Assembly: GCA_965153455.1 (NCBI GenBank)
Contig: OZ234496.1
Span: 806,001-870,000, forward strand
From: Sphagnum compactum
Lineage: Eukaryota > Bryophyta > Sphagnopsida > Sphagnales
DNA length: 64,000 nucleotides
Reading direction: 5' to 3'
A program made the position numbers and the translations under genes. The notes below the pieces were generated by a model that worked only from the letters and a program-made list of their open reading frames with translations, had not been told where the DNA came from and searched no databases. Each line of letters begins with the position of its first letter. Within the stretch, counting starts at the first letter, position 1. This document shows, piece after piece, positions 34,683-46,268 of this stretch.

Positions 34683-34838
34683 GGTTTTTTGCGTTGTATT
34701 GAATTAAACTACATGGTCCATCGCTTGTGTGGGCCCTTGTCAATTCCTTTGATTTTCATTTTTGCAAACTTACTCCCCTAGCAAGATACTTAACATGTTA
34801 GTTACAACACTACACGGGTCAATTTGCACAATGTGAAT
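34683..34838 (-). pseudogene. Plastid 16S rRNA fragment, reverse
   Basis: TTGCGTTGTATTGAATTAAA, GTCAATTCCTTTGATTTTCA and TACTTAACATGTTAG are complements of the 16S region also seen at 29494. This is the last clear plastid piece. Confidence 0.82.
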
Positions 34839-35662
34839 AAAAAGCAAGCCGCATCATTTGAATAAAGTTCGAAGATGAAAGTTTTTTTTTTTTTTTTTGA
34901 CCATGATGAATGGAATAAAACTAAGTCTGTGGGCTTATTACCCTCGGTCGGAACAAGCTAATAAGAACCCATTTATTTCATCATTCCTCTTGATCTTGAA
35001 TAAGCCAACTTTTGGAAAGAGTTATTAGAAGATCATCAATTCCTAATGATTATGTGTCATTACATAGACAACGTGATCATGAAATTACTTTACAATCATT
35101 CAAAAATGACTATCACTTTTAAAATTCATATTTACTCAATAATGACTAACAAAAAAATTGTGATGCATTGGGAAAAATTTTAATATTTTTAGAACAAGTT
35201 ACAAAAAAATTCATTTAAAAATTCATTTGCATGTAAAAGTTATTTTTGGAAAAATGGACTTGCAATCCTTTTCCAAAATAATCCTTTTGGCTCCTTGTTA
35301 CATGTTTTGACTTGAAAGCAACAATGTGTGGCAAAGGATTAGACACACAAGAGGATAGTTTCCCACACAATAAATTCTTCTTGATAATCATAAAACACAT
35401 CAAGTTCATCTTCAAAAGCTTTGCCTACAACAACCATTACCCCAAAGAAATTATAATCTTCACCTTATAAGGATGCATTTCACTACTTTTACAAGACACA
35501 CCCTATTGGCAGCCAAACTATAGCCTTGGAAATGCAATTGAACCTTGTCAAACTTTTAAAACTAATGCACACTTGGGCTTGCTTCTCCAAGCTTCCTTGA
35601 CTATCGAACACCTCTAGCTATGTCCATGCTTCCAAAATGGAGGTTTTGGAACTATCATGCTT

Positions 35663-35766
35663 TCAAAACCTTTTTGATCGATTCAACTTCCATCACAACT
35701 TGAGAAACGTTCTTCTCACAAAATCTCAAGTTGTGATGGAAATTGAATCGATCAAAAAGGTTTTGA
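35663..35766. repeat. Foldback: 43-bp arms, 18-base loop
   Basis: Arm 35663-35705 is the reverse complement of arm 35724-35766 with a single mismatch. The loop is AACGTTCTTCTCACAAAA. A transcript from either strand would form a long, nearly perfect hairpin, a possible small-RNA precursor. The loop sequence belongs to the neighbouring 71-bp repeat family, so the foldback could also have arisen by inverted duplication within that array. Confidence 0.88.
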
Positions 35767-35795
35767 GAAACGTTCTTCAACCTTTCTCACATAGA

Positions 35796-36037
35796 ATTGA
35801 AAAACTAGTTTTTCACAAAATCACAATTTCTCTCCTTGCTCATTTCAGCCTTTGTCATTCATAACTTAAAAATATTCTTTTGACAAAACTAGAGCAACTT
35901 CTCTCTTTGTTCATTTCAAATTTTGTCACACACTATTGAAAAACATTCTTCTCACTAAACCTACACAACTTCTCTCCTTGCTCACTTTAGCCTTTGTCAT
36001 ACACTACTAAGAAAGGTTTTTCTCACAAAACCATAAA
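35796..36037. repeat. Tandem array, period 71 bp, about 3.4 copies
   Basis: AATTTCTCTCC or AACTTCTCTC starts at 35825, 35896 and 35967, exactly 71 bp apart, each followed by TTGCTCATTTCAGCC-like and TTTGTCAT-like words. A partial unit precedes the first. Confidence 0.75.
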
Positions 36038-39000
36038 CACATGAAAACAAGAAACTTGAGGTGAAATTCAAACTTCACCAAATTGATGCATTTTAAAGTT
36101 TCGACCCAACTTTTTTTCCCATCTACTGCATTCAACTCATGTTGTTGGCATCATGCAATCTTTTGGCCAAACAAAAAGTCTATAGCCCCAATTTCATGAA
36201 TTTTAAAAATATCTCTAAATATCACAATATGGTTGCAACAACATTGTTATTTAACAATTTCATTTATCACATCATTATAAGTGTTGACCCTAACTTCATT
36301 TGTTTATCATATTTTTTTATCTTTTTCTTATATGGATGTTTCTTGCAAAAAATGGTCAATGAATAGGGTACGGAAGGGAATAATCTCATACATCACATCA
36401 AAATTTGACAACTCCAATTTGAACTTAGGACCAAATTTCAATTGGGACTTTCTTTGGTTCTAACCTTGGGACATTAAAAGTGACAGTTTCAAGAGTTCAA
36501 GATTTTGGATGGGTAATACATATGCAAGCATTCATCAAGACATAATCTTTACAAACTATAACTACATTTCAAATTTTCATTTGATTTCTTGGCCCAAAAC
36601 AAAGCAAATTTAGGGAATTGAAAAGTATTCATGTTTGTTCTATATTGACAAAATGATACATCATCTACTACTTGGAACACAGCTATCACAAGGACAAAAC
36701 AACAGAAAGGACTCCCCCTAAAGTTGGAAACAAATATTGCAAAGGTAATTAAGCTACTAGTCAACAATTTTGTTTCTCACCCATACACTTTGTGGTTCAT
36801 TCAACAATAAAGCAATTGCTAAAATCAAACAAGAAAAAGGTTCAAATATATATTGCACCTTTCTTACAATATTATTGAAATATAACAATAATTGTGGAAA
36901 TGAGTTTAGGGTAAAATGACAAGTTTGAACTCATTAACCTAATCTTGTACCACTCAAAATTTGCCTTAAATTCACAAAAGCTTGGGAAAAGTACAACAAA
37001 AACTTGGAAATGTTTCTTTGAAATGATTAAATAACAATGGGTCCTAAATTCTAATCCAACCTTATGCAAGCTTATGTCAAATGATTATGATTTTCATACA
37101 TATATCTTTGGGGAATTATACTCTCAATCTACATAAATTTGGTCTTGCAAATTCCACCCCAAATAAAAGGAACAAAGTTGCCAACTCATGATTTGTCCAA
37201 CAAAGGTTAATGGTTTATCAATAAAGGAATCAAGGTTCAAATTAGTGTCTGGCAGTTCTTCCATTTTAAGAAAACCTTCTCTTTTAGTTTTGGCATTCTA
37301 AAATTTATTTGAGGGTTTCGCGTGGTCTTCCAATTTCTAGCTCATTTTTTCAAATTCAGGAATTTTTGAGCCCGATTGAAAAATTAAATCCAATTTCATG
37401 TATAGGTTACACACTCCCAAATGTTGGAGATCGTATGGACACAAATTTTATAATAAATTAAACAAGGGTCCCCGGTTTATATATGATTAGAATTCAACAA
37501 TTAATTAGAATTTATATTTAATTATAAAGTTCAACTTATGTATCAATTTCTTCAAAAAATCAACTTTTTACCTTAAGATCATGACTCCATGTTCAAGAAT
37601 TATGTTCTTTCACAATTTTGATTTTGGGTTTGCATGTAATCAAGACTAGTTCCATGGTCCTATTTTACTATCTATTCTAACAAGGTGTTTTCACACAATT
37701 GCCTTGCCATATCATATGTATAGTTTCATCAATGGGCATGCATGAAAAAATGACATTTTGGGTAAGAAGAAAAATTGATGTCCTTGATGTTGATGATTGT
37801 AAGAGAAAAAAAATGATATGTTCATAATTAGTCCTATTCAGAGTATAAAACTGGAATTATTATTTCAAAATGACAATCATTCCCCCTGAACCTAAAAATT
37901 TGTGAATTTCAAGAAAAGCCTCCCTCAAAAATTTTACATATTACTTATGTTTTGAAATGTAACTCAAAATTCATCAATATTTGAATTTCAAGGACTAAAT
38001 TCAACAACTAACACAAATTATGGACTATGACAATGTTGCCCTAATTTAGGAAGTCCACTTTGAATTCATAATACCATTATTTGTAATTCTATTTCTTATA
38101 ATGCCTTTGACTTATACTCTTCTACTAAAAATGAGTCCTCCCCAATATTTGATTATAATTTCAAAGTTGTATAGGCTTAGAACTTAACATCCCTATGTGA
38201 AAATCGTAACGTGGCACCCAAAAATGAACTATCTAATGTGCTTTCATCCTGCTGATATTTAGGCCTTGCAAGAGCCAACCATACCTTTTCTCAAGGTACT
38301 TGGTGACAACCAAGGAACCAGGAGCAAGGATGATTTTGACCCAAGGCTTCACCTCTTCACCCTCCACCCAGCAATATATTAGTCATTGGTTCCAAACAGA
38401 CCACTTCCAAGCTGAAAAGTCAAGTTTTGTGAAGCAAGTGTTCAAACTTTGATGCACCATGTAATGGCATTCTGATGGCGGCCTCCACATATCTGCAATG
38501 GACCAAAAATCCTAATACAAGTGGCCAAACATCTACCCAAGGGCCACTAGTTTGAAACTGGACAAAACTCTGAATCAACTGTTCAGATTGAGCAATTCTT
38601 AGCTGCAATTATGTAAGAAGAGACTTGAAGTCCAGCTTCTATTCCATGTTAGGCTACAAGACTTGTTGCAAGCATCACATTCGGATTAGAGGTATTTGTA
38701 CAACTACCGATAGCAGCCATGACCACACTGCTGTGTCTTAGCTCTGTTGGTTGTCCTTCATAGGTGAATTTGAAAACTTTTTCCTGTAGATCCTTGGGAA
38801 ATTCCAGATCCCTACAATGGGATCAAAGTTAAAAGAGGAGGGGCAATTGCTGGAAGAACATACATAGCAGTGTCAACAAACAACTTTCTCCTTATGATCC
38901 TAAAATTTCAACACTGCTTCACCTGGATGAGCTATTAGGACAAAAGAAATAACCATGACAGGCAATATAGGAGGCCTGAGTCTACTTCATACCTTGAAGC

Positions 39001-39932
39001 CCACCTTGTTGTCCAAACAAGCCTGCCAATCCTGCTGCATCTTTTTTAAGGGACCCTATCATGTGGTCTGCATTCCACTTATGGACCTTGAATCAACAAC
39101 AGCTATTTCAGCAAATGACACTCAGGAGAGTAGAACATGACAATGTTTTCTTAATCACTAGACTTGTATTTTGACAATTAATGCACTTGCCTGGACAATT
39201 GATATCTATTAAGCTAAATGATATTTCCTACATTTAACAAGCTTTGCGAAGAGCATAAAATACATACCTCTTGGGTCCAGAAACACAAGGTTCCATTGTA
39301 CAAAGATCAAACTCTAGATATGATGAATAAATGATGTCTTTGTGGGGGTGTAGGAGCACACATTGCAGCTTTAACAACCCCCTCCCACTTCCATGCAACA
39401 AGTGTAATACCAGGACACATGATTCTCAATTGCCTAAATTGGTTTCTAACACCAACAGGGATATTTAGACACTGGTCTATCACCAACCAGTTTCATCAAT
39501 GTCACAAACTGTTTGTCCCACTAAAACAAGTAATATGTTGTTTGACCACACTGAGGAAAGCTGCTCCCTATTACAGAATGTTGTGCAAAATAAGTCATGA
39601 GTGCCATCACTAGTGTTAAATTGCACAAATAGGTTCCTTCTGCTTCTAGAAGTTGCCATTGTGTTCCCCCATTGAAGAGTCATAAAATTATTTTCTTGAA
39701 AGGTTTATATTTTCAAGCAATTTTTCAAGGTTAACAAATGACATCATTATTTCCTTCCAATCTACTACCCCACTGGTTATATACACTGCTGTTGAATCGA
39801 AAGCTAATTAGAGCATATTCTTGATAACTCAGGCAGCTGAATACAGAACCCACAACTGATGAAAGGCAAAGATGTTCATTAGAGTGTGCAGGACCCAATG
39901 GACAATATAGCAAGGTATGGACTTAAAAGAAC

Positions 39933-40205
39933 CTAAGCTTCCACTGTGGCCACTGCCTCATCCAAAGCAACATCAGCCAACACCTTTCCTTCAAGCAGCT
40001 CCAAACTAGCACGACCTTCTGTTGAGAGATGGCTCATCTTCTTTGCCACACCAACCTTCTCAACAGCAAAAAACTGAGAATCCTGCACCAATAATGGTTG
40101 TCACCCCTTTGCCACTCAAATCTGCCAACTTTTTGTCAGTTTGGGGCACCATGAGAAGGGATTTGACAAAGTACTAGCATCCTAGTAGAGGGAAATATCA
40201 AGGAG
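39933..40205 (-). pseudogene. Phosphoglycerate kinase pseudogene, C-terminal part
   Basis: The minus strand reads [18 protein letters not shown], then after a one-base insertion [20 protein letters not shown] and [10 protein letters not shown], ending DEAVATVEA and TAG at 39933. This is the conserved C-terminal end of phosphoglycerate kinase, a glycolysis and Calvin-cycle enzyme. In real enzymes the glycine-rich nucleotide loop is GGGDS; here it is altered and the frame is shifted. The N-terminal side becomes unrecognisable above about 40145-40205. No other exon of the gene was found nearby, so this is probably a dead fragment. Confidence 0.68.
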
Positions 40206-43200
40206 GACAAACCTTAGTCCCGTTCAAGTTCAAAATAGCAATAGTTAAACTAGGAAATGTTCCATGAAGCTCCCAAAAAAAAAAGTCATGGTTCACAGTA
40301 ACACCTGGTGAACAATCCTTGAAATGTGGGATGACTCCTTATCCTTAGAACTTGCTACACAGTTTTCTTTTGACTTTCACAAATCCATGCTAGCACCCCA
40401 AGATGACTTGAAAATATAAACTGGAAACTTAATCAAGGATGAAAAGCACTACATTACACAATAAATTTTAGTTCATGAATGTTTTGTTTGTTGTGTGGCA
40501 AGCAGCTTCAAGACATCAAGAAGGTCTCAGAGCTCAGGTCTTTTGCACCTTATTCTAAATTGGGCAACAGTAATGATGTTGCATTAACATAGGTGAATGT
40601 GAGCAAAAAGTTTTACAGTAGCCCACCCACAACTGAGTCTGTTGTGCAATGTGGTAAAAAGTCTGTAGACTGCAAGTGAAAATCTTATAATACATTTGAC
40701 TTATTGTAACTATGCAACTGCAAATGACTAAGGCTACTAATAGACCTATATCAATTATAGGGTTTTTGCTACTGTAGTAAGAGTCTGGCAGATTTTATGG
40801 TAGACTAACATTAGTTTACTTGGGCTTTGCAGATGGCAATAACATGAACACTCCAATGATGCTTGAATCTCGATTTCACGCAGCTCTGGTAAAAATGTGA
40901 TGGTGTCATAGAGGTCTTGGAATACTGTTGAACAAGGGAGATGGCAGGCAAGAAACCGTATGTTGTCACTCCTCTAGCAAAAATGTTGTACCTAATTGTT
41001 TCTACGTATCAACAAGCTGCTTCACCAGCTTGATTCACTTGTGTGAGTTATTGGAAAGGACTTGATCAAACAGCTGCCCATTCCAAAAGTAGGCTCAAGC
41101 CTCCAAGACCCCTTGATATGTCTGGTTTTATATGGCAGCCAGTCCAGTGTGTCTACTTGGAGGTCCAATCAACAAGACCTGTAGTTCCACATCAATGATC
41201 CATTTGGTCAGCTGCTTGCTCTTATCTTTATAGTTTGACTGTAGGCTCCTGTTGGTGAAGGATTGCTTGAAAGTCTTGTTTTCCTATTACTGATTGGCTT
41301 TGGGCTTCTTGTCTGCATTTGAGAAGGTCACACATTTGGTCATAAGATTACGCCACAATATGTGCCAGAAGACCTTATGGAAACTAAGGGGAGATCAAGA
41401 TAGAGTCCTAGAATATTTCACTGACTGAAATGTTAGTGCCTTTTAAGTACCTCCTGGTGATTGCAAGCACACATGTCAAAAACACATGTCATCAATAAGT
41501 GAAGGGAACCAACTATACTTTGACAGTTTTGAATCCTGCCTGTCAAAACAAGCCACCCCTTCAACGTCTTCCTGGAAGCAGCCTGCATGGACCTGATCCA
41601 GCAACACAAATCATAAGCCATAGTCTTTCAACTTGTCTTAGAATAGGTTAACTGCTAAAGTATGCTGCCATGCTCTGGTAGACCAGTGAAGACACTAGAA
41701 GTTTCAAATGGTGTTGTGCTTCTTCAAACATGGCATTTTGATGGTTCCCTGTGCAAGCAGAAGCACCAATAGTGGAGTAGTCTGAAGTTCTCTAACCAAT
41801 TGAACCTTTCAAGACCTCTAGTTTGTTCTGCTTAAGTAAGTTCCTTTGTACACATGAGTACCTCAATGAGTACCTGATAAGTCTTGTCCATATAAGTATT
41901 TTCTTCTGGCACAGTGAAATTGTGAACCAGTTTCAGGCTGAGTGCTAGCTGAACTTGGGAGAGATGGGCCATCACAGTGTCCACAAATCGTCTCTTGCAA
42001 ATCGAAGGGGCAGCATCTTTTGCAAAAATATTTGCATTGCTTTCATTGGAAAATTGAGCTTGAATTGCTGCAAGATTCTCACTCATAGCCTCAGCCCTTT
42101 GCTGCAAAAGGATAAGCTCTGAAGATGAAGGTTCTTATGCAAATAGACAATTATTGGGTAAATATAGCTCCATTGTCAAAGGATCTTGCTCTTTTGGATC
42201 GTTGCCTCCAGACTCTCATTTGTCAAGCCCTACCAACCATCCAACATTGTGAACATAAATTAGGAATAGGACTCTTTTTCCTGACATTTTTCCTAGCTGA
42301 GTTTCAGCAACATAGAAAGTGATTTCTTAAATTTTCATATAGGAGTTTGTCTTGAGAAATTTCCAGAAATTGAGGTACCACTTATCACAATGTTAGGCTG
42401 GTAGGTCAAACTAAGGGTATCAAGTATCAAGTGCAGGGTAAGCTTAGCCCTTCAATGGGGGCATTTTCAAAGTAAGGGGCCTAGGACAATATGGTAGGCA
42501 TAAGGTGCCTCCTGTTTTTTCTAAGAGCCCTTATTAATGTTTATAAGGCGCCCTCCTTAATTACACTAGGAAATTGCTCCCAGAGCTTTACAAAAGAAGG
42601 TTGAAGATGAACCTTTCTCTCTTATGACAATAGTTAAAATCCCCCTAGAATATTTCTTCTACAAACAACTTGATTACATGGCAATTCCCATAATCTCTCC
42701 CTTCCAAACTCCCATACTGTCTCTCCCTTCAAGCAGAGCCAAATCTGAATTTGATCTTTGATGATAATGATCTTAAGAGCATCTTGACAAACCATCACAG
42801 ATCTTTAGACATAGCTCAGTTGCTGTAGAAGTTCAAAGAAGGATTGTAGAGCTTAAGTTGGTGCACTCATATATTTTTAGATTGTTCAAATGGAAATGAG
42901 AAAGATACGCTGTTTGAAAATTGAGAGATTTGATAAAGAAATTTCAAGCATTTTGTTCTTTGGACATGCTCATTCTCTTTTTGTTTTTTCTTCATTTCTT
43001 ACTTGCCTATGCATGACATGCAAAGGTTTACCAGAGTGTCTATCCTAGTTAGTTTATTAGGCCATGCGTTTAAGTAAGGGCTGCACTTTTCACTTCGTTT
43101 TATAACACCTTAATGCAAGAAGGAGCTTGCACCTTATGGGCAAAAATAGATGATCTTTGTCAATACATATATATATATAATACTTAATAAGTTAAAACTA

Positions 43201-44630
43201 ACATAAAAGATTAAGTGCTCTGGACTTAAAGTTCTAGAAATTGTAAGGAGAAACAAATTCTCTAATATTTCCTTTATGTCAAAGATCTACTCCATTGTTC
43301 CAAATTTTATTTTATTGCTTTGCAATGTTGGTTTCATTGTGTCTTTATCTTATGTTAAGGAATACAAATTGTTAAGTATAAAATAAATAAAGTAATCTTG
43401 AATCAATTAATGTTTAAAACTAAGTGAATTTATGTACCTATCACCGCATGGACCTTGTGTATTTTACACATTTATCTTGTTTGGTTTGTTTTGTCACATC
43501 ATGTTAGGTCACACGAAAAAGCCCAAACCACAAGCCCTCGATTGTGTTCTTGGTGCCCTTGGAAAGCCCTTGATGTGTGCACTAAGGTGATCTTGCAATG
43601 TTTTGAGTTGCAATGGACAAGTTATTGAATTTTGAGTATTTCCATAATTAAAAATAATAAAGAATTATTTTTTTTAAAAAGGAATCTGGGAGTGCACTCT
43701 TGATATTGGTGGAAAGCCATTTGTAAGTATGGGTGCACTGAGGTGGTTTTGTAATTTTCAGCCTTGTGGGCGTGAGTAATTAAATTTTGAGTAGTTTTTG
43801 TCATTGAAAATTTAATTTTCATCAAATTTCAGTTTTTAAGGGAAATTGAATTTCACACCATCCTATCTACCAATGTCAGGAATGTTGTTGCTGCCCAAAC
43901 ACATTTGTGCCCCCTGAGTTATGCACATTTTGGGTGTGTAATCCAAATGGAAGAGCTCTGGCTTGCTTTCCAAATGAAAATATAAACAGGGCTAAAGGGC
44001 AAACAGGGAAAAGGAAATGCAGTAGTATTTTAGTAGTGCCTGCATTTAAGACTCACAGCTGATTTAATGTCCGGGGATTTCTTATCCCTAGCTTACAAGT
44101 AGGCATAACTTAATATCCCTCCTCTTTTCTAAGAAGGATAATCATGGAATCATGTAAGTGTACCCTCCAAATGCACTAGGAAATATCTCAGAATGCTTTC
44201 CACAAGAGACCATCCAAATGCCTCCGCATGGCCAAACAAAGGTAGTACTTTATTCAAAGTACAATGTACAGCCCTCTCTTGAGTCTTGACAGTGAAGATT
44301 GCTCTAAAATGAGGATTTTTTGAGCTTGAATTTGGTTAAGACAGAACTGTGAGCCTGCAGAAATATTTCTCACATCCGAGTTTTATTTATTTTATTTCTT
44401 GGAACCCCACCATAAAACTAAAACTGGGATGGCAAATAGGTAGGAGACTAGTAATAACAACTCACTTGGACCAATCAAACTATCTAGCCAATCAGGGCGC
44501 AGTCAATAAATATGATTTGATTCCATTTATTATATGTGCATTTTCCAGGGTAGCAGAAACTTTTCATCAAATTCCTCTTGTTCCCATCAAATTTTCAAAG
44601 AGTTCCCATCAAATTCCTTTTGTTTTGATC
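40206..44630. other. Intergenic DNA, no gene recognised
   Basis: Contains short ORFs (for example 41832-42107 minus, 91 codons) without recognisable products. Two diverged copies of a GGAAAGCC...GTGCACT block lie near 43560-43800 and may be another decayed LTR. The right end (about 44560-44630) has copies of TTCCCATCAAATTCC. Confidence 0.4.
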
Positions 44631-45409
44631 AATAATGTTGCAACCCCAATCTTAAAAGAGTGTGAGGAGGAAGACTCACACCCCCGAAATGGGAACTTGG
44701 GAATCTGTTGGGACTCCCAAAATTTCATAGAACGATTACAAGGTCAAAACACCTCGCATTGAGGACTTATTTATATCATTGGAAAGCTATTGAAATGTAG
44801 ATGTCTAAAATGAGCTCGCATGACCCATTTGGACATCTGCAGCACAAGTTATGGCAAAAAGAAAGGTCGGGAGTCAAACTAGCAATTTGACTCCCGACCA
44901 CAAAAAATTGGGAATCGACTCAACCCTTGTGCGTGCAAGTGGAGTGCAACACACCATTGGAAAGCTCTCAACAAGAGCTACAACTTTGCTTTAGACCTCA
45001 TCCCAATTGGAGGTCTGAGCAAAGAGTTATAGTCCCACAAAATCGCAGGAGTCCAAACCTTGGTAGTTTCGGGACTCCTCCTTAAGAGTCTCGGGACAAA
45101 AAGCCATTCGAATGTAGGTGTCGTGGAGAGGCGCACAAAATATTATATGGGGGAAGGTGGCGGCTTCCCCTAAGTCCGGGCCGTGGTGAGTCTTGGGAGT
45201 CCAAAGTCGCCCGTGGCTTGTCCTAGCACCAAGGTGCTCCAAACAGTATTTTAACCAACTTGTTGGTTGGTTTGATGCAGATTTGAGTGAGTAACTAAAA
45301 TGCTTGTCACTCTTCCTAGTCCCATCCCGAAACCTCAGCACGTCCCTCTACCCCTTTGAAGTGCTGAGAGTTGGGAGCGTGCCCCGAGCTCTTAACATTT
45401 CCGCTGTTC

Positions 45410-46218
45410 TGTCGCAACCCTACTTTGACAAAGTGTGATGATGAGACTCACACTCCCGAAATGGGGACTTGGGAATCCTCCGGGACTCTCGAAACTCTAG
45501 AGTTCGATTGCAGGGGTCAAAACCCTTCGCATTGAGGAATTATTTATATCATTGAAAAGCTATCGAAGTGTAGATATCTAAAATGGGCTCACATGACCCA
45601 TTTGGATATCTACAGCACAAGTTATGGCCAAAAGAAGGGCCGCCAGTTTGACTCCCGACCACTAAAAGTCGGGAATCAACCCGACCCTGATGCGTGCAGG
45701 TAAAGTGCGACACATTGTTGGAAAGCTCTCGATGAAAGCTATAACTTTGCTTCAGACCTTGTCCCAATCAGAGGTCTGAGAAAAGAGTTATAATCTCGCA
45801 AAGTTGCGGGAGTCCAAACCGGGACAGTTTTGGGACTCCTCCTTGGGAATCCCAGGATAAAAAGTCATTCGGATGTAGGCTCTGCGGAGAGACCCAGAGA
45901 ATACTATATGGGGGAAGGTGGTGGCTTCCTCCGAGTCCGGGCCGTGGTGAGTCTTGTGAGTCCAGAATTGCCCGTGGCTTGTCCTAGCACTAAAGGTGAT
46001 CCAGAAAGTGAACTAACCAACTTGTTGGTTGGTTTGATGCAGATTCGAGTGAGTAACTAAAGCTTGTCACTCTTCCTAATCCCGCCCCGGAGCCTCAGCA
46101 CGCCCTTCTACCCCTTTTAATGCTGAGAGCTGGGAGCATGCCCCGAATTCCTCACAATTCCATTGCTTAAGTAACTTGGACCCATCTTGGGTCTAACTAG
46201 GAACTTGGGAGGACGTCA
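45410..46218 (+). repeat. 5' LTR of element 2 (809 bp)
   Basis: Begins TGTCGCAACCC and ends GACGTCA, followed after 2 bases by the primer-binding site TGGTATCAGAGCTC at 46221. It lacks the CCCGGGAG-rich U3 block of element 1. Confidence 0.9.
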
Positions 46219-46268
46219 CGTGGTATCAGAGCTCTGGTAGAGCTCGATTCACTTCTTGGGAGTTTCAG

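Larger units (their letters stand above)
28942..34838. other. Mosaic of nuclear plastid DNA fragments (NUPT cluster)
   Basis: At least fifteen pieces of plastid genes lie here in an order and orientation not found in a plastid genome: accD(+), rbcL(+), rps4(-), rpl16(-), 16S(+), psbB(+), 16S(+), psbB(+), rpl16 tail plus rpl14(+), 16S(-), accD(+), 16S(+), then an LTR fragment, 23S(-), rpoC2-like(+), 23S(+), 23S(-), 16S(-). Several abut with almost no spacer. All protein pieces carry stops or frameshifts, and substitutions are frequent. The pattern fits end-joining of many plastid DNA shards followed by long decay. Spacers of unknown origin lie at about 31000-31425, 32804-33438 and 34230-34680. 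Confidence 0.85.
34839..39932. other. Intergenic DNA, mostly AT-rich
   Basis: 34890-35110 may hold a further plastid-like scrap but I could not name it. The foldback and 71-bp array at 35663-36037 are listed separately. From about 38200 the composition becomes more balanced, but short ORFs such as 38420-38608 (minus) and 39480-39683 (minus) match nothing I know. Confidence 0.4.

Noticed and set aside
41832-42107. 91-codon minus-strand ORF
   Set aside because: Reads like a real protein in places, but I recognise no family, cannot extend it, and see no promoter or splice context.
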